A stretch of 64,000 nucleotides of DNA. It comes from Flavobacterium frigidarium DSM 17623. Its GTDB lineage: Bacteria > Bacteroidota > Bacteroidia > Flavobacteriales > Flavobacteriaceae. Below are positions 42,624 to 52,394 of this stretch, piece by piece. A program made the position numbers and the translations under genes. Position 1 is the stretch's first letter. Each line of letters opens with the position of its first letter. The notes below the pieces were generated by a model that had not been told where the DNA came from, did not search any database, and saw only the letters and a list, made by a program, of their open reading frames with translations. The stretch is from NCBI RefSeq assembly GCF_000425505.1, contig NZ_AUDO01000012.1, forward strand, positions 1 to 64,000. Direction: 5' to 3'.

Positions 42624-43883
42624 ATGGAAACTAGTATTATTATACTATGCTTAATACTAAGTGCTTTCTTTTCTGGGATGGAAATCGCTTTTATTTCATC
42701 TAATAGGATTTATCTCGAAATAGAAAAGAAGCAGGACAATTTCCTATCTAGAATACTGACAAAACTTACTGAAAAGCCTTCTAAATTCATAGCGGCGATG
42801 CTAATTGGTAACAATATTGCACTAGTTGTTTACGGTTTCTTCATGGGGGAACTGTTAATGAACTGGATCGAATCCTTATCTTTTCATTTTTCAAGTTTAT
42901 CTAATTTACTGATTCAAACGGCTCTTTCTACTTTACTAGTTTTAATGACAGCAGAGTTTCTGCCAAAAGTATTCTTCCAGATTTATGCTAATACATTAAT
43001 AAAAGTATTTGCAATCCCGGCCTATTTTTTTTACCAACTGTTTTACTTTATTTCTACATTCTTTATTTGGGTTTCTGATTTTGTTTTGAAGAAATTTTTC
43101 AAGACAGATGGGGATCAGGTGCAATTATTTTTTAGCAAAGGAGAGCTAGGTGATTATATTACTGAGCAAATGAGTTCAGTAGAGGATGATGACGAAGTGG
43201 ATTCTGAAATTCAAATGTTTCAAAATGCACTTGACTTTTCTAGTGTAAAAGCTAGAGACATCATGAGTCCGCGCACAGAGATTGTTGCAATGGATTTATT
43301 TGAATCGATCGAAGATTTAAAAACGTTATTTATTGAAACGGGTTATTCTAAGATTCTAATCTATCAAAATTCTTTTGATGACATCCTAGGGTATGTGCAC
43401 TCTTTTGATTTGTTTAAAAAACCAAAAACGATAAAATCGATAATAATTCCAGTAGAATTTGTTCCTGAGACCATTTTTATTAAAGATGTTATGGGTTTGT
43501 TGACAAAAAAGCGTAAAAGCGTTGCTGTTGTATTAGATGAATACGGAGGAACTTCAGGAATTATTACAATTGAGGATATAGTCGAAGAACTGTTTGGTGA
43601 GATCGAAGACGAACATGATTCAGAAGAAGAGTTAATTGAGAGTCAAATAGAAGAGGGGGTTTACTTATTCTCGGCTCGATTTGATGTAGAATACTTGAAT
43701 CAAAACTACAAATTAAATATTCCTGAGAGTGATTCGTATGGAACACTAGGAGGATTTATTGTTGATTTCACAAATGAGATTCCGCAAATAGGAGAGGAAA
43801 TCACGGTAGGAAGCTACCATTTTGAGATACAAGAGGCAACAAACAAGAAAATAGAATTAGTAAAATTAACAGTAAAAGAGTGA
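42624..43883 (+). CDS. CorC/HlyC-family membrane protein (CNNM-CBS)
   Basis: A 419-residue protein with an N-terminal CNNM/DUF21 domain (about 1-190, hydrophobic helices; FFSGMEIAFISSNRI is its signature). A pair of CBS domains follows at about 210-325 (ARDIMSPRTEIVAMD; KSVAVVLDEYGGTSGIITIEDIVEELFGEIEDE). A C-terminal CorC_HlyC domain lies at about 335-415 (GTLGGFIVDFTNEIPQIGEEI). Family members act in divalent cation (Mg2+, Co2+) transport or resistance. The gliding gene gldE is a relative, but no gldD neighbour is present, so no motility role is claimed. Confidence 0.9.
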   Translation: METSIIILCLILSAFFSGMEIAFISSNRIYLEIEKKQDNFLSRILTKLTEKPSKFIAAMLIGNNIALVVYGFFMGELLMNWIESLSFHFSSLSNLLIQTALSTLLVLMTAEFLPKVFFQIYANTLIKVFAIPAYFFYQLFYFISTFFIWVSDFVLKKFFKTDGDQVQLFFSKGELGDYITEQMSSVEDDDEVDSEIQMFQNALDFSSVKARDIMSPRTEIVAMDLFESIEDLKTLFIETGYSKILIYQNSFDDILGYVHSFDLFKKPKTIKSIIIPVEFVPETIFIKDVMGLLTKKRKSVAVVLDEYGGTSGIITIEDIVEELFGEIEDEHDSEEELIESQIEEGVYLFSARFDVEYLNQNYKLNIPESDSYGTLGGFIVDFTNEIPQIGEEITVGSYHFEIQEATNKKIELVKLTVKE

Positions 43884-43990
43884 TTTATTTTATAAAAAGG
43901 TTTTTTTTGTAAAATAAAACGTTACTAGTATTATTATTAATTAGATAATTGTATTTTCGCAAACTGAATATAAAAATAACAACAATAAAA

Positions 43991-46087
43991 ATGGCAGTTT
44001 TATCAAAAATTAGACAACGTTCCGCTTTAATGATTGCAGTTATTGCATTAGGTTTATTCGCATTTATTATCGGCGATTTATTCAAAAGCGGTAGTTTCGA
44101 CAGTACATCTAAAGACGTAGGAAGTATCAATGGAAATGGAATTTCGTTTGAGGATTTCAGACTTAAAGTAAGCAACGTTGAAAAAAGTGGGGAAGGTATT
44201 TCTTCTACTGCTGCAGCAAATAGAGTTTGGGATCAAGAAGTTTCAGTAGCTTTATTAACTGCAGAATTTGATAAACTGGGTTTAAGAGTTGGTGAAAAAC
44301 ATATTTTAGATGTTTTAAAAGCAGATCAAAGTATTGGTCAAAACCCAATGTTCTTAAACGGTGCTGGAGTATTTGATTTAAATAAATTCAAAGATTATTT
44401 CAAAGCAAATCCTGCTCAAGCACAATTTTTAAAGGATAGAGAAAAAGATGCTGAACTTAATGCAAAGTTCCAAATCTACAATACAATGATTAAAGCAGCT
44501 GTTTACACAACTAAAAGTGAAGGTAAATTGCAATATGAAATGGAGTCAAACAAAGTTAGTTTTGCTTACGTTTCTGGTTTATATTCAACAGTAAAAGATA
44601 GTGATGTAAAGATTTCTGATAGTGAAATCGCTGATTATATCAAGAAAAACGATAAAAAATTCAAAGCTGACGAGTCTCGCGAAATCGAGTATGTTTTAAT
44701 CGAAGACAAACCATCTACTGAAGATGTTGCTGAGGTAAAAGCTAAAATTACTGAGCTATTGTCTGGTTCTGTGGTTTACAACCAAAGCACGAATAAGAAC
44801 GATACTTTGTCTGGATTTAAATCTGCTAAGAATGTAGCTGAATTTGTAAATTCAAATTCTGATGTAGCTTATGATTCTACTTATATTGCTAAGAAAGATT
44901 TACCAGCTGTAGATGCTGATAAGTTATTCAACTTGGCTCCAGGAGAAGTTTATGGGCCATACATGTTTGGTAAATACTACTGTATTTCTAAGTCATTGGG
45001 TAAAAAGAATGGTGTAAACGCAAAAGCGAGTCATATCTTAATTAGTTATGAAGGAACGCAAGTGCCAAACCAAAAATCAAAAAGAACTAAAGAGGAAGCA
45101 AAAGAAAAAGCAGAAGAGATTCTAGCTCAAGTTACTTCTAATCCTGATAGTTTTTTAATGTTGGCTTACAGTACATCTGACGATTCATCTGCGCAACAAG
45201 GTGGAGATTTAGGTTACTTTGGACAAGGTCAAATGGTAAAACCTTTTAATGATTTCGTTTTTAACAATGGTATCGGAAAAGTAGGTTTAGTTGAAACTCC
45301 TTTTGGATTTCATATCATCAAAATTACAGATAAACAAGACGGAATCCGTTTAGCAACTGTAGCTCAAAAAGTAGAAGCTTCTGAAGCAACTTCTGATAAG
45401 ATCTTTACTCAAGCAACAAAATTCGAAATGGAATCTGCGGATAAAGATTTTGCAAAAGTGGCTAAAGAAATGGGATTAAAAATCGAAACTCCAGTTACAA
45501 TTAGCGCAATGCAAGAAAACTTTGGTCCTTTAGGAAACCAAAGAACTATCGTAAGATGGGCATTCGAAGATGATTCAAAAGTAGGAACAGTTAAACGTTT
45601 TGAAGTTGCAAACATAGGTCACGTTATTGCAAGAGTGAAAGCAATTGATGATTCAGGGTTAGTTTCTGTTATACAAGCGAGACCTTATGTAGAGTCTATT
45701 CTTAAAAACAAGAAAAAAGCGGAAATAATTAAAGGTAAAATGTCAGGAAGTTCACTTGAAGCTATCGCTAAGCAAGTAGGGTCGACAGTTCAACAAGCTA
45801 CAGATGTTACTTTAAGCAATCCTCTACTAGCAGGCGTTGGGCAAGAAGCAAAAGTAGTAGGTACTGCCTTTACTCTAGCAGCTAATAAAATGTCTGGTAC
45901 AATTGAAGGGAATATGGGTGTGTATGTTGTTAAAAATACAAATACAGTTAAGGCAGCAGCTTTAAAAGATTATTCTCCATACATTGCCGCATTAAAAGGC
46001 CAATCTGCAGTAAATGTAAACAGAGTTTTACCTGCGCTAAAAGAAAATGCTGATATTAAAGACAACAGAAAACAATTTAATTACTAG
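43991..46087 (+). CDS. Peptidyl-prolyl isomerase, SurA/PpiD-like
   Basis: A 698-residue periplasmic chaperone anchored by one N-terminal helix (about 12-30, ALMIAVIALGLFAFIIGDLF), the topology of PpiD. A SurA_N-like helical region follows. The parvulin (PpiC) domain lies at about 340-440 (AKASHILISYEG; GGDLGYFGQGQMVKPFNDFVF; GLVETPFGFHIIKI). A second helical and parvulin-like region reaches the C-terminus. It assists folding of outer membrane proteins. The frame is open from 43949, but MAVLSKIRQRSALM at 43991 is the family start. It ends at a strong terminator. Confidence 0.93.
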   Translation: MAVLSKIRQRSALMIAVIALGLFAFIIGDLFKSGSFDSTSKDVGSINGNGISFEDFRLKVSNVEKSGEGISSTAAANRVWDQEVSVALLTAEFDKLGLRVGEKHILDVLKADQSIGQNPMFLNGAGVFDLNKFKDYFKANPAQAQFLKDREKDAELNAKFQIYNTMIKAAVYTTKSEGKLQYEMESNKVSFAYVSGLYSTVKDSDVKISDSEIADYIKKNDKKFKADESREIEYVLIEDKPSTEDVAEVKAKITELLSGSVVYNQSTNKNDTLSGFKSAKNVAEFVNSNSDVAYDSTYIAKKDLPAVDADKLFNLAPGEVYGPYMFGKYYCISKSLGKKNGVNAKASHILISYEGTQVPNQKSKRTKEEAKEKAEEILAQVTSNPDSFLMLAYSTSDDSSAQQGGDLGYFGQGQMVKPFNDFVFNNGIGKVGLVETPFGFHIIKITDKQDGIRLATVAQKVEASEATSDKIFTQATKFEMESADKDFAKVAKEMGLKIETPVTISAMQENFGPLGNQRTIVRWAFEDDSKVGTVKRFEVANIGHVIARVKAIDDSGLVSVIQARPYVESILKNKKKAEIIKGKMSGSSLEAIAKQVGSTVQQATDVTLSNPLLAGVGQEAKVVGTAFTLAANKMSGTIEGNMGVYVVKNTNTVKAAALKDYSPYIAALKGQSAVNVNRVLPALKENADIKDNRKQFNY

Positions 46088-46116
46088 TATTTAAGATAGG
46101 TAATTATTTAATTCAT

Positions 46117-46150
46117 AAAAAAAACTCGATACATTGTATCGAGTTTTTTT
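46117..46150. terminator. Bidirectional terminator between convergent genes
   Basis: ACTCGATAC (46124-46132) and GTATCGAGT (46136-46144) form a perfect nine-base stem flanked by A and T runs. It serves the plus-strand isomerase and the minus-strand GHMP kinase, which converge here. Confidence 0.85.
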
Positions 46151-46179
46151 ATGCTTTAAAGTATCAAATAGAAACTAAT

Positions 46180-47091
46180 TTATAAGATCATTTCTGCAAA
46201 TGTTAGAAAGGTATTGTAACCTTTTGCAGCAAAATATTCTTTGGGATTTTGATTTGCGATTACCATAACAAAATCGCCTCCCCATGCACCTAAGCTTTTT
46301 ATTTGACCTTGGAAATCACTGAACAAATCCTCTTGTATAGTAGTTGTCTCTAATAGCTGACTCATGATACGTTCATGAGTGTGCATCACTGCCGCAAATT
46401 GTGTGCTATTGCTTGCTGTTAAAGCTGCTGTAGTTAGGTTATTGACAGCTTCAATATCTGTAGAGAATATCTTATTCTTATTTTCTTTGTATTTAGCAAT
46501 TGCTGTTTTGCTATTTTGCTTTTGATTTAAGTACACAAAGTAAATGCAATTTGTAAAATGAGGTTCAAAGGATACTTGCTCTACACTAATTTTGTCCTGT
46601 GCTATTTTATACGTTATAGGAGAGTTATTTTGAGCACAGGCGATATCGTATCCGCTGCCTCCAAAACTAGTTTTTAGTAATTCAAATGCATCTATTTCTA
46701 ACCATTGAGCAATGTTGTTAATCAATGTCGAAGAAGTGCCTAATCCCCAATCTCTTGGGAATGTTAATGAGGTAGTAACTGCATATCCTCTTCCTTCTTG
46801 TAAATAAGTGGGATTCGATAAATATGCTTGCTGCAAGATCTTTAACAAGGTAGCTCTAATAGAATTTTCATCAGAGGATTGATTGATAATTTCAGTAAAA
46901 GTAAAAGTGTCCTTAAACCATATGCTTTTATCATTATCATAACTAGTCCATATGATCTCGTTACTTTCACAATCTTCTACAATAAGGTTTTGTCCAAATT
47001 TAGTAGGTAAAGCAAAAGCTTTTGCACCGTCGAGAACAAGGTATTCGCCTGTTATTAACAGTTTGCCGTTACTATAAAAGGTCTTCTTCAT
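46180..47091 (-). CDS. GYDIA-family GHMP kinase, possible phosphomevalonate kinase
   Basis: A 303-residue GHMP-superfamily kinase. NGKLLITGEYLVLDGAKAFALP (8-29) is the substrate-side start shared with mevalonate and phosphomevalonate kinases. The ATP loop is DWGLGTSSTL at 114-123, and the family-naming motif GGSGYDIA is at 144-151 with the likely catalytic Asp149. That motif parallels GSGFDVA of ERG8-type phosphomevalonate kinases. The gene follows HMG-CoA reductase on the same strand after a 92-base gap. The window holds mevalonate kinase and mvaD but no other candidate for the middle step, so phosphomevalonate kinase is a reasonable inference, not proof. Confidence 0.85.
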   Translation of the reverse strand: MKKTFYSNGKLLITGEYLVLDGAKAFALPTKFGQNLIVEDCESNEIIWTSYDNDKSIWFKDTFTFTEIINQSSDENSIRATLLKILQQAYLSNPTYLQEGRGYAVTTSLTFPRDWGLGTSSTLINNIAQWLEIDAFELLKTSFGGSGYDIACAQNNSPITYKIAQDKISVEQVSFEPHFTNCIYFVYLNQKQNSKTAIAKYKENKNKIFSTDIEAVNNLTTAALTASNSTQFAAVMHTHERIMSQLLETTTIQEDLFSDFQGQIKSLGAWGGDFVMVIANQNPKEYFAAKGYNTFLTFAEMIL

Positions 47092-47183
47092 TTTGTGCTA
47101 TTGTTTTGTATAGCCACTACTGCAGCTGCATTCCAACTTTTTTAAAGATTATTTTCACATATAGTGTGATTAGCTCTTATTTA

Positions 47184-48500
47184 TTATTTTCTTAAATTTT
47201 CTATGAATTCAACTACAGCACTGTGCGTCACGGTATTGCTTTTAAAGTGGCGACTAGTCGCTAAGCGTTCCACATCGGTGGTGTTGTACTGATTTAAAAT
47301 ATTGTTCAAGTGCATTTTCATATGTCCTTCTTGTATTCCTGTAGTTGTTAGCGAGCGAAGCGCAGCAAAATTTTGTGCTAAACCTGCAACGGCTACAAAC
47401 TCCATTAACTCTTTAGCAGAAGGGTTCTCCAGCATTTCTAGAGATAGTTTTACTAAAGGATGCAATGAAGTTAAACCACCTACTGTTCCTAAAGCTAATG
47501 GTATTTCCAACCAAAAACTAAATATACCATTTTCTACTTTTGCATGAGACAAACTAGTGTATTGACCAGATTTTGCAGCATATGCATGAATTCCGGCTTC
47601 GACGGCTCTAAAGTCATTCCCGGTTGCTAATACAACAGCGTCTACGCCATTCATGATTCCTTTATTATGCGTTACCGCTCTAAAAGGTTCTACTTCGGCT
47701 ATTTGTACTGCCTGCACAAATCGCTGTGCAAAATCTTCTGGGTTTTCTATGTTCTTCTCTTTTAGGTCGGCAACTGGGCATGAAACCTCGGCTCTTACAA
47801 TACAGTTAGGAACGTAGTTTGACAAAATACTCATTACTACTTGTATGTCTTTTTCTTCGTCAGAAAATAGGCTGTAGTTTTGTGCTTCGTCCTTTAGAGT
47901 TTTTGCAAATTGTTCTAGACAAGAGTTTATAAAATTAGCTCCCATACTATCTTTAGTTTCAAAAGTAGCGTGAAGTTGGAAGTAATTTTCTAATAAATTT
48001 GTTTTGTCATTTAATCGAATGTCTAAAATTCCGCCACCTCTTTTTTGCATGTTCTTAGTCATGCTTTCGGTATTAGCGAAAAGTTTTGATTTGATTTGGG
48101 CAAAAAACAATTCAAGTTTTGAAGTGTCTCCTTTATAGATAAAATGAACTTGTCCTATTTTTTCAGTATCGATAACTGTAGCTTTAAAACCCCCTCTCTC
48201 AGACCAAAATTTGGCTGATTTTGATGCCGCAGCCACTACTGAGCTTTCCTCAATTGCCATAGGTATCGTGCTGTATTTTCCATTAATCAAGAAATTAGGC
48301 GCTACTCCCAGTGGAATATAGAAATTTGTTATGGTATTTTCGATAAATTCATCGTGTAACTTTTGTAGTTTTTCGTCAGAATTCCAGTAGTTTTTTATTA
48401 ATTCGATGGCATCGTTCGGAGAAGAAAAGTATTCTTTGGCTATCCAATTTATCTTTTGTTCTTTGGATAATTTTGAAAATCCAGCAATAGGGTTATTCAT
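47184..48500 (-). CDS. mvaA: Hydroxymethylglutaryl-CoA reductase, class II type
   Basis: A 438-residue enzyme making mevalonate from HMG-CoA. Visible landmarks are Glu84/Glu85 (MAIEESSVVAAAS), DSMGAN at 184-189, Lys280 and Asp287 (HNKGIMNGVDAV), GTVGG at 338-342 and the catalytic His393 (TTTGIQEGHMKMH). The sequence belongs to class II, often named degradative, but in organisms with a full mevalonate pathway it is biosynthetic. The frame is open to a GTG at 48614, but the ATG at 48500 is the family start and a TATCTTTG box lies at 48536-48529. It is divergent from DPP IV. Confidence 0.94.
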   Translation of the reverse strand: MNNPIAGFSKLSKEQKINWIAKEYFSSPNDAIELIKNYWNSDEKLQKLHDEFIENTITNFYIPLGVAPNFLINGKYSTIPMAIEESSVVAAASKSAKFWSERGGFKATVIDTEKIGQVHFIYKGDTSKLELFFAQIKSKLFANTESMTKNMQKRGGGILDIRLNDKTNLLENYFQLHATFETKDSMGANFINSCLEQFAKTLKDEAQNYSLFSDEEKDIQVVMSILSNYVPNCIVRAEVSCPVADLKEKNIENPEDFAQRFVQAVQIAEVEPFRAVTHNKGIMNGVDAVVLATGNDFRAVEAGIHAYAAKSGQYTSLSHAKVENGIFSFWLEIPLALGTVGGLTSLHPLVKLSLEMLENPSAKELMEFVAVAGLAQNFAALRSLTTTGIQEGHMKMHLNNILNQYNTTDVERLATSRHFKSNTVTHSAVVEFIENLRK

Positions 48501-48528
48501 TTTCAATAGATTATAAAGTAGTATGCCA

Positions 48529-48536
48529 CAAAGATA
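48529..48536 (-). promoter_or_regulatory. -7 box of the HMG-CoA reductase gene
   Basis: TATCTTTG on the minus strand, 28 bases before the ATG at 48500. A second box, TACATTTG (48624-48617), lies further upstream. Neither has a perfect TTG at the normal distance. Confidence 0.5.
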
Positions 48537-48681
48537 CTGATTTACAGCTTTTATATTCGAATAAAATTGCCCTATCGCTCCTACCTCAATAATATTGTTT
48601 TGAATATTTAACACGCCAAATGTAAATTAATTGTAAAATTTTCACTAAAATTGAACTCTTTTTTACATATAAATCAACAGT

Positions 48682-50850
48682 ATGAAATCTCAGTATTTTT
48701 CGGTCTTATTTTTATTTTTGTGTTTGAGCGCTCTAGGGCAAGAAAAAATCACAGTTGAAAAAATTTATTCAGGTAGTTTTCGTACCCAAGGTATGGATGA
48801 GCTACAGTCTTTACAAAATACCAATCAATATACTGTGCTAAATCAAAATCGTGATGGCGGTCAGCAAATTGACTTGTTTGATTTTGCTACTTTAAAAAAG
48901 ACCAACACCTTGTTTAATACTAAGGATTTTGAAGCTATTTCAGGCACTGTTTCGAGTTATACATTCGATACAACTGAAAAAATGATGTTGATTGCAGCAA
49001 ACGCTAATCAAATCTTTCGTCATTCTTTTACTGCAGATTATTATTTATACAACACAAATAATAAACAATTAACCAAGCTGTTTGACTTTCAGGTTCAAGA
49101 GCCTACTTTTTCTCCAGACGGTAAAATGATTGCTTATGCAAAAGATAATAATTTATTTATTTACACCATTGCATCAAAAGCGATTCAACAAATTACTACT
49201 GACGGTAAAAAGAATGCCATTATCAATGGTATTACTGACTGGGTTTATGAGGAAGAATTTGCCTTTGTAAAAGCCTTTGACTGGAGTGCAGATAGTAAAA
49301 AAGTGGCTTACATCCGTTTTGATGAAAGTGAAGTTCCTGAGTTTTCGATGTCGATGTTCAATACTGGTTTGTATCCTACTATTGAAACATTTAAATACCC
49401 TAAAGCTGGTGAAAAAAATGCAATCACCTCTTTGCATATTTATGATATTGCTGCTAGCGAAACTAAAAAAGTGAACTTAGATAAATACAATGATTTTTAT
49501 ATTGCTCGCATGCAGTGGACAAACGATGCGAATGTTTTGTCAGCGCAGGTTTTAAATCGCCACCAAGACAATCTTGATTTATTATTTATTGATGGTAATT
49601 CGGCTGCAGCCAAAGTGGTTTTGAACGAGAAAGACAAAGCATACGTAGATGTTACAGATAACTTGACTTTTTTAAAAGACAATAGTTTTATCTGGACTAG
49701 TGAGAAGGATGGTTTTAATCATATCTACTTATATGATAAAAACGGAAAGCTTAAAAATCAAGTAACTTCAGGAAACTGGGAAGTAACATCATATTACGGT
49801 TTTGATGAAAAATCGAATACAGTGTTTTATCAATCTACAGAAAATGGTTCTATCAATAGAGCGGTTTATAGCATCGCTTTATCAGGTAAAAATAAAAAAG
49901 CATTATCTAATGAAGTAGGTACAAACGCAGCTACTTTTAGTCCTAACTTTCAATATTATATCAACACTTTTTCTAGTACTACTCAAGCAACTCGTTATAC
50001 ATTGAACGAAGCCAAGTCGGGGAAACAATTACAAGTTATTGAAGATAACAAAGCTTTAGCTAGTAGTTTAAAGTCTTACAATCTACCTACAAAAGAATTT
50101 TTTGTTTTAAAAACAGAAAAAGGGAATGAGTTAAACGCTTGGATGATCAAACCTAAGGATTTTGACCCTACTAAAAAATATCCCGTGTTCATGTACCAGT
50201 ATTCTGGGCCAGGATCTCAGCAAGTTGCTAATCAATGGAACAGTTCAAATGATTATTGGTTCATGATGTTAGCACAACAAGGGTACATAGTAGCTTGTGT
50301 TGACGGGCGTGGAACTGGATTTAAAGGTGCCGATTTCAAAAAGGTTACTCAATTAGAATTAGGAAAATACGAAGTAGAAGATCAAATTGATGCTGCTAAA
50401 GTTATAGGTGATTATCCTTATGTCGATAAAACGAGAATTGGAATATTTGGTTGGTCTTTTGGAGGTTTTATGGCTTCAAACTGTTTGTTTAAAGGTAATG
50501 ATACTTTTAAAATGGCAATTGCTGTTGCGCCAGTGACAAACTGGAGATTTTACGATAGTGTTTATACAGAGCGATACATGCATACACCACAAGAAAATAA
50601 AAGTGGTTACGATGATAATTCACCAATCAATTACGTAAAAGGATTAAAAGGGAAGTTTTTATTAATTCACGGTAGTGGAGACGATAACGTTCATGTGCAA
50701 AACTCAATGGAAATGATGGAGGCGCTCATTCAAGCAAATAAGCAATTTGATTCCCAAATATATCCTGATAAAAATCACGGAATATATGGTGGTATGACTA
50801 GAATTCAATTGTATAATAAAATGACAAATTTTATTACTTCAAACCTTTAA
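48682..50850 (+). CDS. Dipeptidyl peptidase IV, S9 family
   Basis: A 722-residue exported serine peptidase (signal 1-19, SALGQ). An N-terminal beta-propeller (about 30-460) carries the substrate-anchoring double Glu in DWVYEEEF (Glu190-Glu191). The C-terminal alpha/beta-hydrolase domain has nucleophile Ser592 (GWSFGGF), Asp667 (GDDNVH) and His699 (DKNHGIYGG). It releases N-terminal X-Pro or X-Ala dipeptides, probably in the periplasm. Its gene is 7 bases from the first of three dipeptide/tripeptide transporter genes, which fits use of the released dipeptides. Confidence 0.95.
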   Translation: MKSQYFSVLFLFLCLSALGQEKITVEKIYSGSFRTQGMDELQSLQNTNQYTVLNQNRDGGQQIDLFDFATLKKTNTLFNTKDFEAISGTVSSYTFDTTEKMMLIAANANQIFRHSFTADYYLYNTNNKQLTKLFDFQVQEPTFSPDGKMIAYAKDNNLFIYTIASKAIQQITTDGKKNAIINGITDWVYEEEFAFVKAFDWSADSKKVAYIRFDESEVPEFSMSMFNTGLYPTIETFKYPKAGEKNAITSLHIYDIAASETKKVNLDKYNDFYIARMQWTNDANVLSAQVLNRHQDNLDLLFIDGNSAAAKVVLNEKDKAYVDVTDNLTFLKDNSFIWTSEKDGFNHIYLYDKNGKLKNQVTSGNWEVTSYYGFDEKSNTVFYQSTENGSINRAVYSIALSGKNKKALSNEVGTNAATFSPNFQYYINTFSSTTQATRYTLNEAKSGKQLQVIEDNKALASSLKSYNLPTKEFFVLKTEKGNELNAWMIKPKDFDPTKKYPVFMYQYSGPGSQQVANQWNSSNDYWFMMLAQQGYIVACVDGRGTGFKGADFKKVTQLELGKYEVEDQIDAAKVIGDYPYVDKTRIGIFGWSFGGFMASNCLFKGNDTFKMAIAVAPVTNWRFYDSVYTERYMHTPQENKSGYDDNSPINYVKGLKGKFLLIHGSGDDNVHVQNSMEMMEALIQANKQFDSQIYPDKNHGIYGGMTRIQLYNKMTNFITSNL

Positions 50851-50857
50851 TCTAGTA

Positions 50858-52372
50858 ATGAGCACTACTAATTTATCTTTGGAAGACATTCAAAACTTCA
50901 AAGGAAAATACCCAAAACAGTTGTGGTATTTGTTTTTCAGCGAAATGTGGGAACGCTTTTGTTTTTACGGAATGCGGGGCATGCTGGTTATTTTCATGGT
51001 GTCAGAACTGGCTATGAATGACCGCGTTGCAAACCTACAATATGGCGCTACTCAAGCCTTCGTTTATGCATTTACATTTATAGGAGGATTATTTGCAGAT
51101 AAAATTTTAGGATATCGAAAATCATTGTTCTGGGGTGGTTTATTAATGATTGTTGGGAGTATGATTTTGGCTTTCGATCCCAAACAGTTTTTCTTCTTCG
51201 GAATAAGTTTTACGATAATAGGAACAGGTTTTTTCAAGCCAAATATCTCTACCATGGTAGGGAAATTGTATAAAGATGATGATCATAGAAGAGATGCTGG
51301 ATTTTCACTTTTTTATGCAGGAGTAAATCTTGGTGCTTTAATTGGCGGATATTTGTGTATCGCCGTTGCAAATGGGTCGATGCTTACTTCAATAGTACCA
51401 CCAGCATTAAGATGGAATGTTGCCTTTGGGTTTGCTGCATTTGTGATGTTGATTAGTTTGCTAACATTTACACAAACACAAAAAAGTTTGGGGACCATTG
51501 GTCTTTCTCCTTTAGCTTTAGAAACAAAATCAAAAAGAAGAACATTAGAAATCACCACGTATGTGGGTTCGCTTATCATCATACCCATTATTATGACGAT
51601 GGTTTCTAATACAGACTATACAGATATTTTCATGTTCATCATAGGTCCAGCTTCATTGCTTTATCTGTTGTACGAAATGCGAAATTTCACAATAGCAGAA
51701 AACAGAAAATTATTAGCAGCATTAGTGTTTATATTGTTTTCTATTTTCTTTTGGGCATTTTTCGAACAAAGTGGAGGGTCCTTAAGTTTGTTTGCTGCAC
51801 ATAATTTAAATAATACGGTACTCGGAATTCCATTAGATCCAAATGGAGTGAACAATTCGGCTAATTCATTTTTTGTGATTATTTTCGCTGCTGCTGTAGG
51901 ATTGATTTGGCTATGGATGCACAAACGAAAGATTGAGCCAAATACAGTTGTAAAATTTGGTTTGGGGTTTCTGTTTCTTGCTGGAGGGTTTTATGTTTTT
52001 TATTACACAAAATTCTTTGCAGACGCGACAGGCAAAACTTCTTTAGATTTGTTTACATTTGGGTGGTTTATAATTACTTTTGGTGAATTATGCTTATCGC
52101 CAATAGGAATGTCGGTGATGACCAAGTTGTCGCCTCACAAAACACAGGCTGTAATGATGGGAATGTGGTTTCTAGCAAGTGCTTACGGGCAATACTTTGC
52201 TGGACTATTAGGAGCTAATATAGCAGAAGCGTCAGAGAACGCATCAAATTTAGAAAAATTAACGGTTTACGCCGACGGATATAAAGATTTAGCACTTTAT
52301 GCATTGATTGCTGGATTAATTTTAATTGCGATTTCGCCTTTGGTGAAAAAGTTAATGCAAGAAGTAAAATAA
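50858..52372 (+). CDS. POT-family di/tripeptide transporter, copy 1
   Basis: A 504-residue proton-coupled oligopeptide transporter (PTR2/POT branch of the MFS) with about 14 hydrophobic segments. The family motif ExxERFxYYG appears as SEMWERFCFYGMRG in helix 1. FFKPNISTMVGKLY, FSLFYAGVNLGALIGG (PTR2 signature 1) and FFEQSGGSLSLFA (FYING-like region, EQxGG) are present. FCFYG instead of FSYYG distinguishes it from the two next copies. It imports di- and tripeptides across the inner membrane. Confidence 0.93.
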   Translation: MSTTNLSLEDIQNFKGKYPKQLWYLFFSEMWERFCFYGMRGMLVIFMVSELAMNDRVANLQYGATQAFVYAFTFIGGLFADKILGYRKSLFWGGLLMIVGSMILAFDPKQFFFFGISFTIIGTGFFKPNISTMVGKLYKDDDHRRDAGFSLFYAGVNLGALIGGYLCIAVANGSMLTSIVPPALRWNVAFGFAAFVMLISLLTFTQTQKSLGTIGLSPLALETKSKRRTLEITTYVGSLIIIPIIMTMVSNTDYTDIFMFIIGPASLLYLLYEMRNFTIAENRKLLAALVFILFSIFFWAFFEQSGGSLSLFAAHNLNNTVLGIPLDPNGVNNSANSFFVIIFAAAVGLIWLWMHKRKIEPNTVVKFGLGFLFLAGGFYVFYYTKFFADATGKTSLDLFTFGWFIITFGELCLSPIGMSVMTKLSPHKTQAVMMGMWFLASAYGQYFAGLLGANIAEASENASNLEKLTVYADGYKDLALYALIAGLILIAISPLVKKLMQEVK

Positions 52373-52394
52373 AATACAAACCTAAAAACTGATT

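Noticed and set aside
42624..43883. Assignment of the CorC/HlyC gene as gldE
   Set aside because: The domain layout fits, but gldE normally lies by ssb and gldD; the neighbours here are lptC and a PPIase gene.
48501..48614. GTG-started extension of HMG-CoA reductase
   Set aside because: The extension crosses a TATCTTTG box and has no homology to the conserved N-terminus of the family.
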